Positions 5,837 to 7,065 of a stretch of DNA of 7,065 bases are shown here, piece by piece. The stretch comes from Bacteroidota bacterium (GTDB lineage: Bacteria; Bacteroidota; Ignavibacteria; UBA10030). Made by a program: the position numbers and the translations under genes. The DNA lies in the NCBI GenBank assembly GCA_003519375.1, contig DOWV01000375.1, forward strand, positions 13,465-20,529, read 5' to 3'. The notes under the pieces are model-generated. The model saw only the letters and a list, made by a program, of their open reading frames with translations, searched no databases and had not been told where the DNA came from. Within the stretch, counting starts at the first letter, position 1; each line of letters begins with the position of its first letter.

Positions 5837-7065
5837 ATGTTGAAAATACTTCTGGAAAAAGAGCTTCGGGATATTGTCTATTCCACCAAATTCGCGATTA
5901 CCTTCGGAGCCGCAGCGGTGCTCCTTCTGCTGAGCTTCTATGTGGGAATCCGGAACTATCAGGAAAGCATCAAGGAATACGAAGCGGCGAGAACGACGAA
6001 TGCTTCCAATGTCGCGTCGCTCACCGACTGGCGGTCCGTGCAGCACAGAGTGTTTCGGAAGCCGCAGCCTCTCGAGGTTCTGGTGAATGGAGTGACGAAC
6101 GACGTTGGCCGGACGACCGACATGCGGGCTTCAGGTGAGCTCAACCTCATCAACAGCCGGTTCAGCGCCGATCCGTTGTTTGCGGTGTTCAGATTCCTCG
6201 ACCTCAATTTCGTCGTTATCATTGTTTTCAGCCTGTTCGCCATCCTCTTCGGTTATGACGCCATCAACGGCGAGAAGGAGGCAGGGACACTCAAGCTTGT
6301 CTTCTCGAATAAGGTGTCGAGGGCGAGTTTTATCCTGAGTAAACTTCTGGGGAGCATCCTTGCTCTCGCTATCCCGCTTCTGATCCCGCTCCTCGTCGGA
6401 TGTCTCCTGCTCCTTGGCTTCGGCATCCCGTTGAGCGGCGCCGAATGGGTGAGGCTGTTCCTCATCGCCGGGGCCGGACTTCTCTGCTTTGGCGTGTTTC
6501 TGACCCTGAGCATCATGATCTCTTCGCTGGTGACACGCTCATCGGTTTCGTTTCTTCTGTCGCTCGTGGTCTGGATATTTTCCGTGTTGATCGTCCCGAA
6601 GGGGAGCGTTGTTCTCGCCTCGCAGATTATCGATGTCCCCAATCTGGACGCAATCGAATCTCAGAAGAGAAAATTCAGTGCCGACCAAATGCAGCGCCGC
6701 ATGCAGGCATTTCAGAACTTCTTTAGTTCGCGTTCCATGTCGACGGACACCGGTTTTGTAAACACCATGGGAGCATTCCAGGACAGCCTCAGCAAAGTAT
6801 ATGAGAAAGAACGGCAGGATTTCTATGGAAGGCTGAATGAGGACTGGCGCAACAAAAAGGACTGGCAGGAGCGATGGGCGTTTGGATTCTCTCGTGTTTC
6901 TCCCACGGCGATTTTCCAGATCGCAGCGATGAACCTGGCGGGTACGGATGTCGAGATGAAGCTTCGGTACCAGGCAGAACTGAACCGTTACCAGGAAGGG
7001 TACGCGAAATTCCTTACGTCGAAGACGGGATCAACAGCTGACTTTATGAGAGTTGTTATCCGCCG
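5837..7065 (+). CDS. ABC-2 type permease subunit (NosY/DUF3526-like), 3' end beyond window
   Basis: The frame is open from ATG 5837 to the window end, 409 complete codons, with no stop. The N-terminus MLKILLEKELRDIVYSTKF is typical of ABC-2 permeases. Predicted membrane helices: about 18-37, 122-142, 165-195, 205-233 and 237-262. Between the second and third is the cytoplasmic coupling segment YDAINGEKEAGTLKLVFSN (140-158), a hallmark of this family that contacts the ATPase. Two long extracytoplasmic stretches stand out: about 38-118, and from 263 to at least 409, the latter rich in charged helix (KYEKERQ-like segments). The motif RVSPTAIFQIAAMNLAGT (353-370) fits the SPxxxF...AGT segment seen before the last helix in DUF3526-type permeases. 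A sixth helix is expected beyond the window. The permease is probably cotranscribed with the ATPase and the NEW3 gene. Membership of the ABC-2 superfamily is secure; the subfamily and substrate are not. Confidence 0.9.
   Translation, partial: MLKILLEKELRDIVYSTKFAITFGAAAVLLLLSFYVGIRNYQESIKEYEAARTTNASNVASLTDWRSVQHRVFRKPQPLEVLVNGVTNDVGRTTDMRASGELNLINSRFSADPLFAVFRFLDLNFVVIIVFSLFAILFGYDAINGEKEAGTLKLVFSNKVSRASFILSKLLGSILALAIPLLIPLLVGCLLLLGFGIPLSGAEWVRLFLIAGAGLLCFGVFLTLSIMISSLVTRSSVSFLLSLVVWIFSVLIVPKGSVVLASQIIDVPNLDAIESQKRKFSADQMQRRMQAFQNFFSSRSMSTDTGFVNTMGAFQDSLSKVYEKERQDFYGRLNEDWRNKKDWQERWAFGFSRVSPTAIFQIAAMNLAGTDVEMKLRYQAELNRYQEGYAKFLTSKTGSTADFMRVVIR

Overview
The window is an ordinary-looking bacterial chromosomal segment with a moderately GC-rich base composition. 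It holds a truncated tRNA-Arg gene, one large secreted M16 zinc peptidase on the minus strand, and a divergent plus-strand set of three genes: a membrane-anchored NEW3-domain protein, an ABC-2 type ATPase, and an ABC-2 type permease cut by the window end. The gene families, weak Shine-Dalgarno use in one gene, and a possible TAnnTTTG promoter motif suggest the Bacteroidota/Ignavibacteriota/Chlorobiota (FCB) side of the bacteria. This is an inference; no marker gene here fixes the taxon.

Layout. Positions 1-39 (minus) are the 5' half of tRNA-Arg(UCG). Positions 40-245 are non-coding and hold two consecutive hairpins and a 14-base copy of the tRNA 5' end. A clear intrinsic terminator (about 246-282, minus) closes the peptidase gene at 310-3138 (minus), which encodes a 942-residue two-halved PqqL-like M16 peptidase with a signal peptide. 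Positions 3139-3437 are a divergent intergenic promoter region. The NEW3-domain protein occupies 3438-4919 (plus). Positions 4920-5048 hold an imperfect inverted repeat with arms built from 9-base units. The ATPase is at 5049-5783 (plus), and the permease runs from 5837 past the window end at 7065.

How the genes work together. The ATPase and permease form an ABC-2 export-type module. The NEW3 protein has a signal peptide, a mostly beta-rich extracytoplasmic body and one C-terminal membrane helix, so it probably sits outside the membrane next to the permease as an accessory subunit. The most interesting observation is that its N-terminal helical segment looks like the hairpin of HlyD/MexA-type membrane fusion proteins. 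It includes the spacing of the RLS tip motif (R54, L58, S65) that contacts TolC-like channels in those families. If this is real, the trio could be an efflux or export machine whose adaptor has the opposite anchoring (C-terminal helix) and a NEW3 domain. The substrate cannot be told from the sequence. The peptidase is transcribed away from this set, and no functional link is evident.
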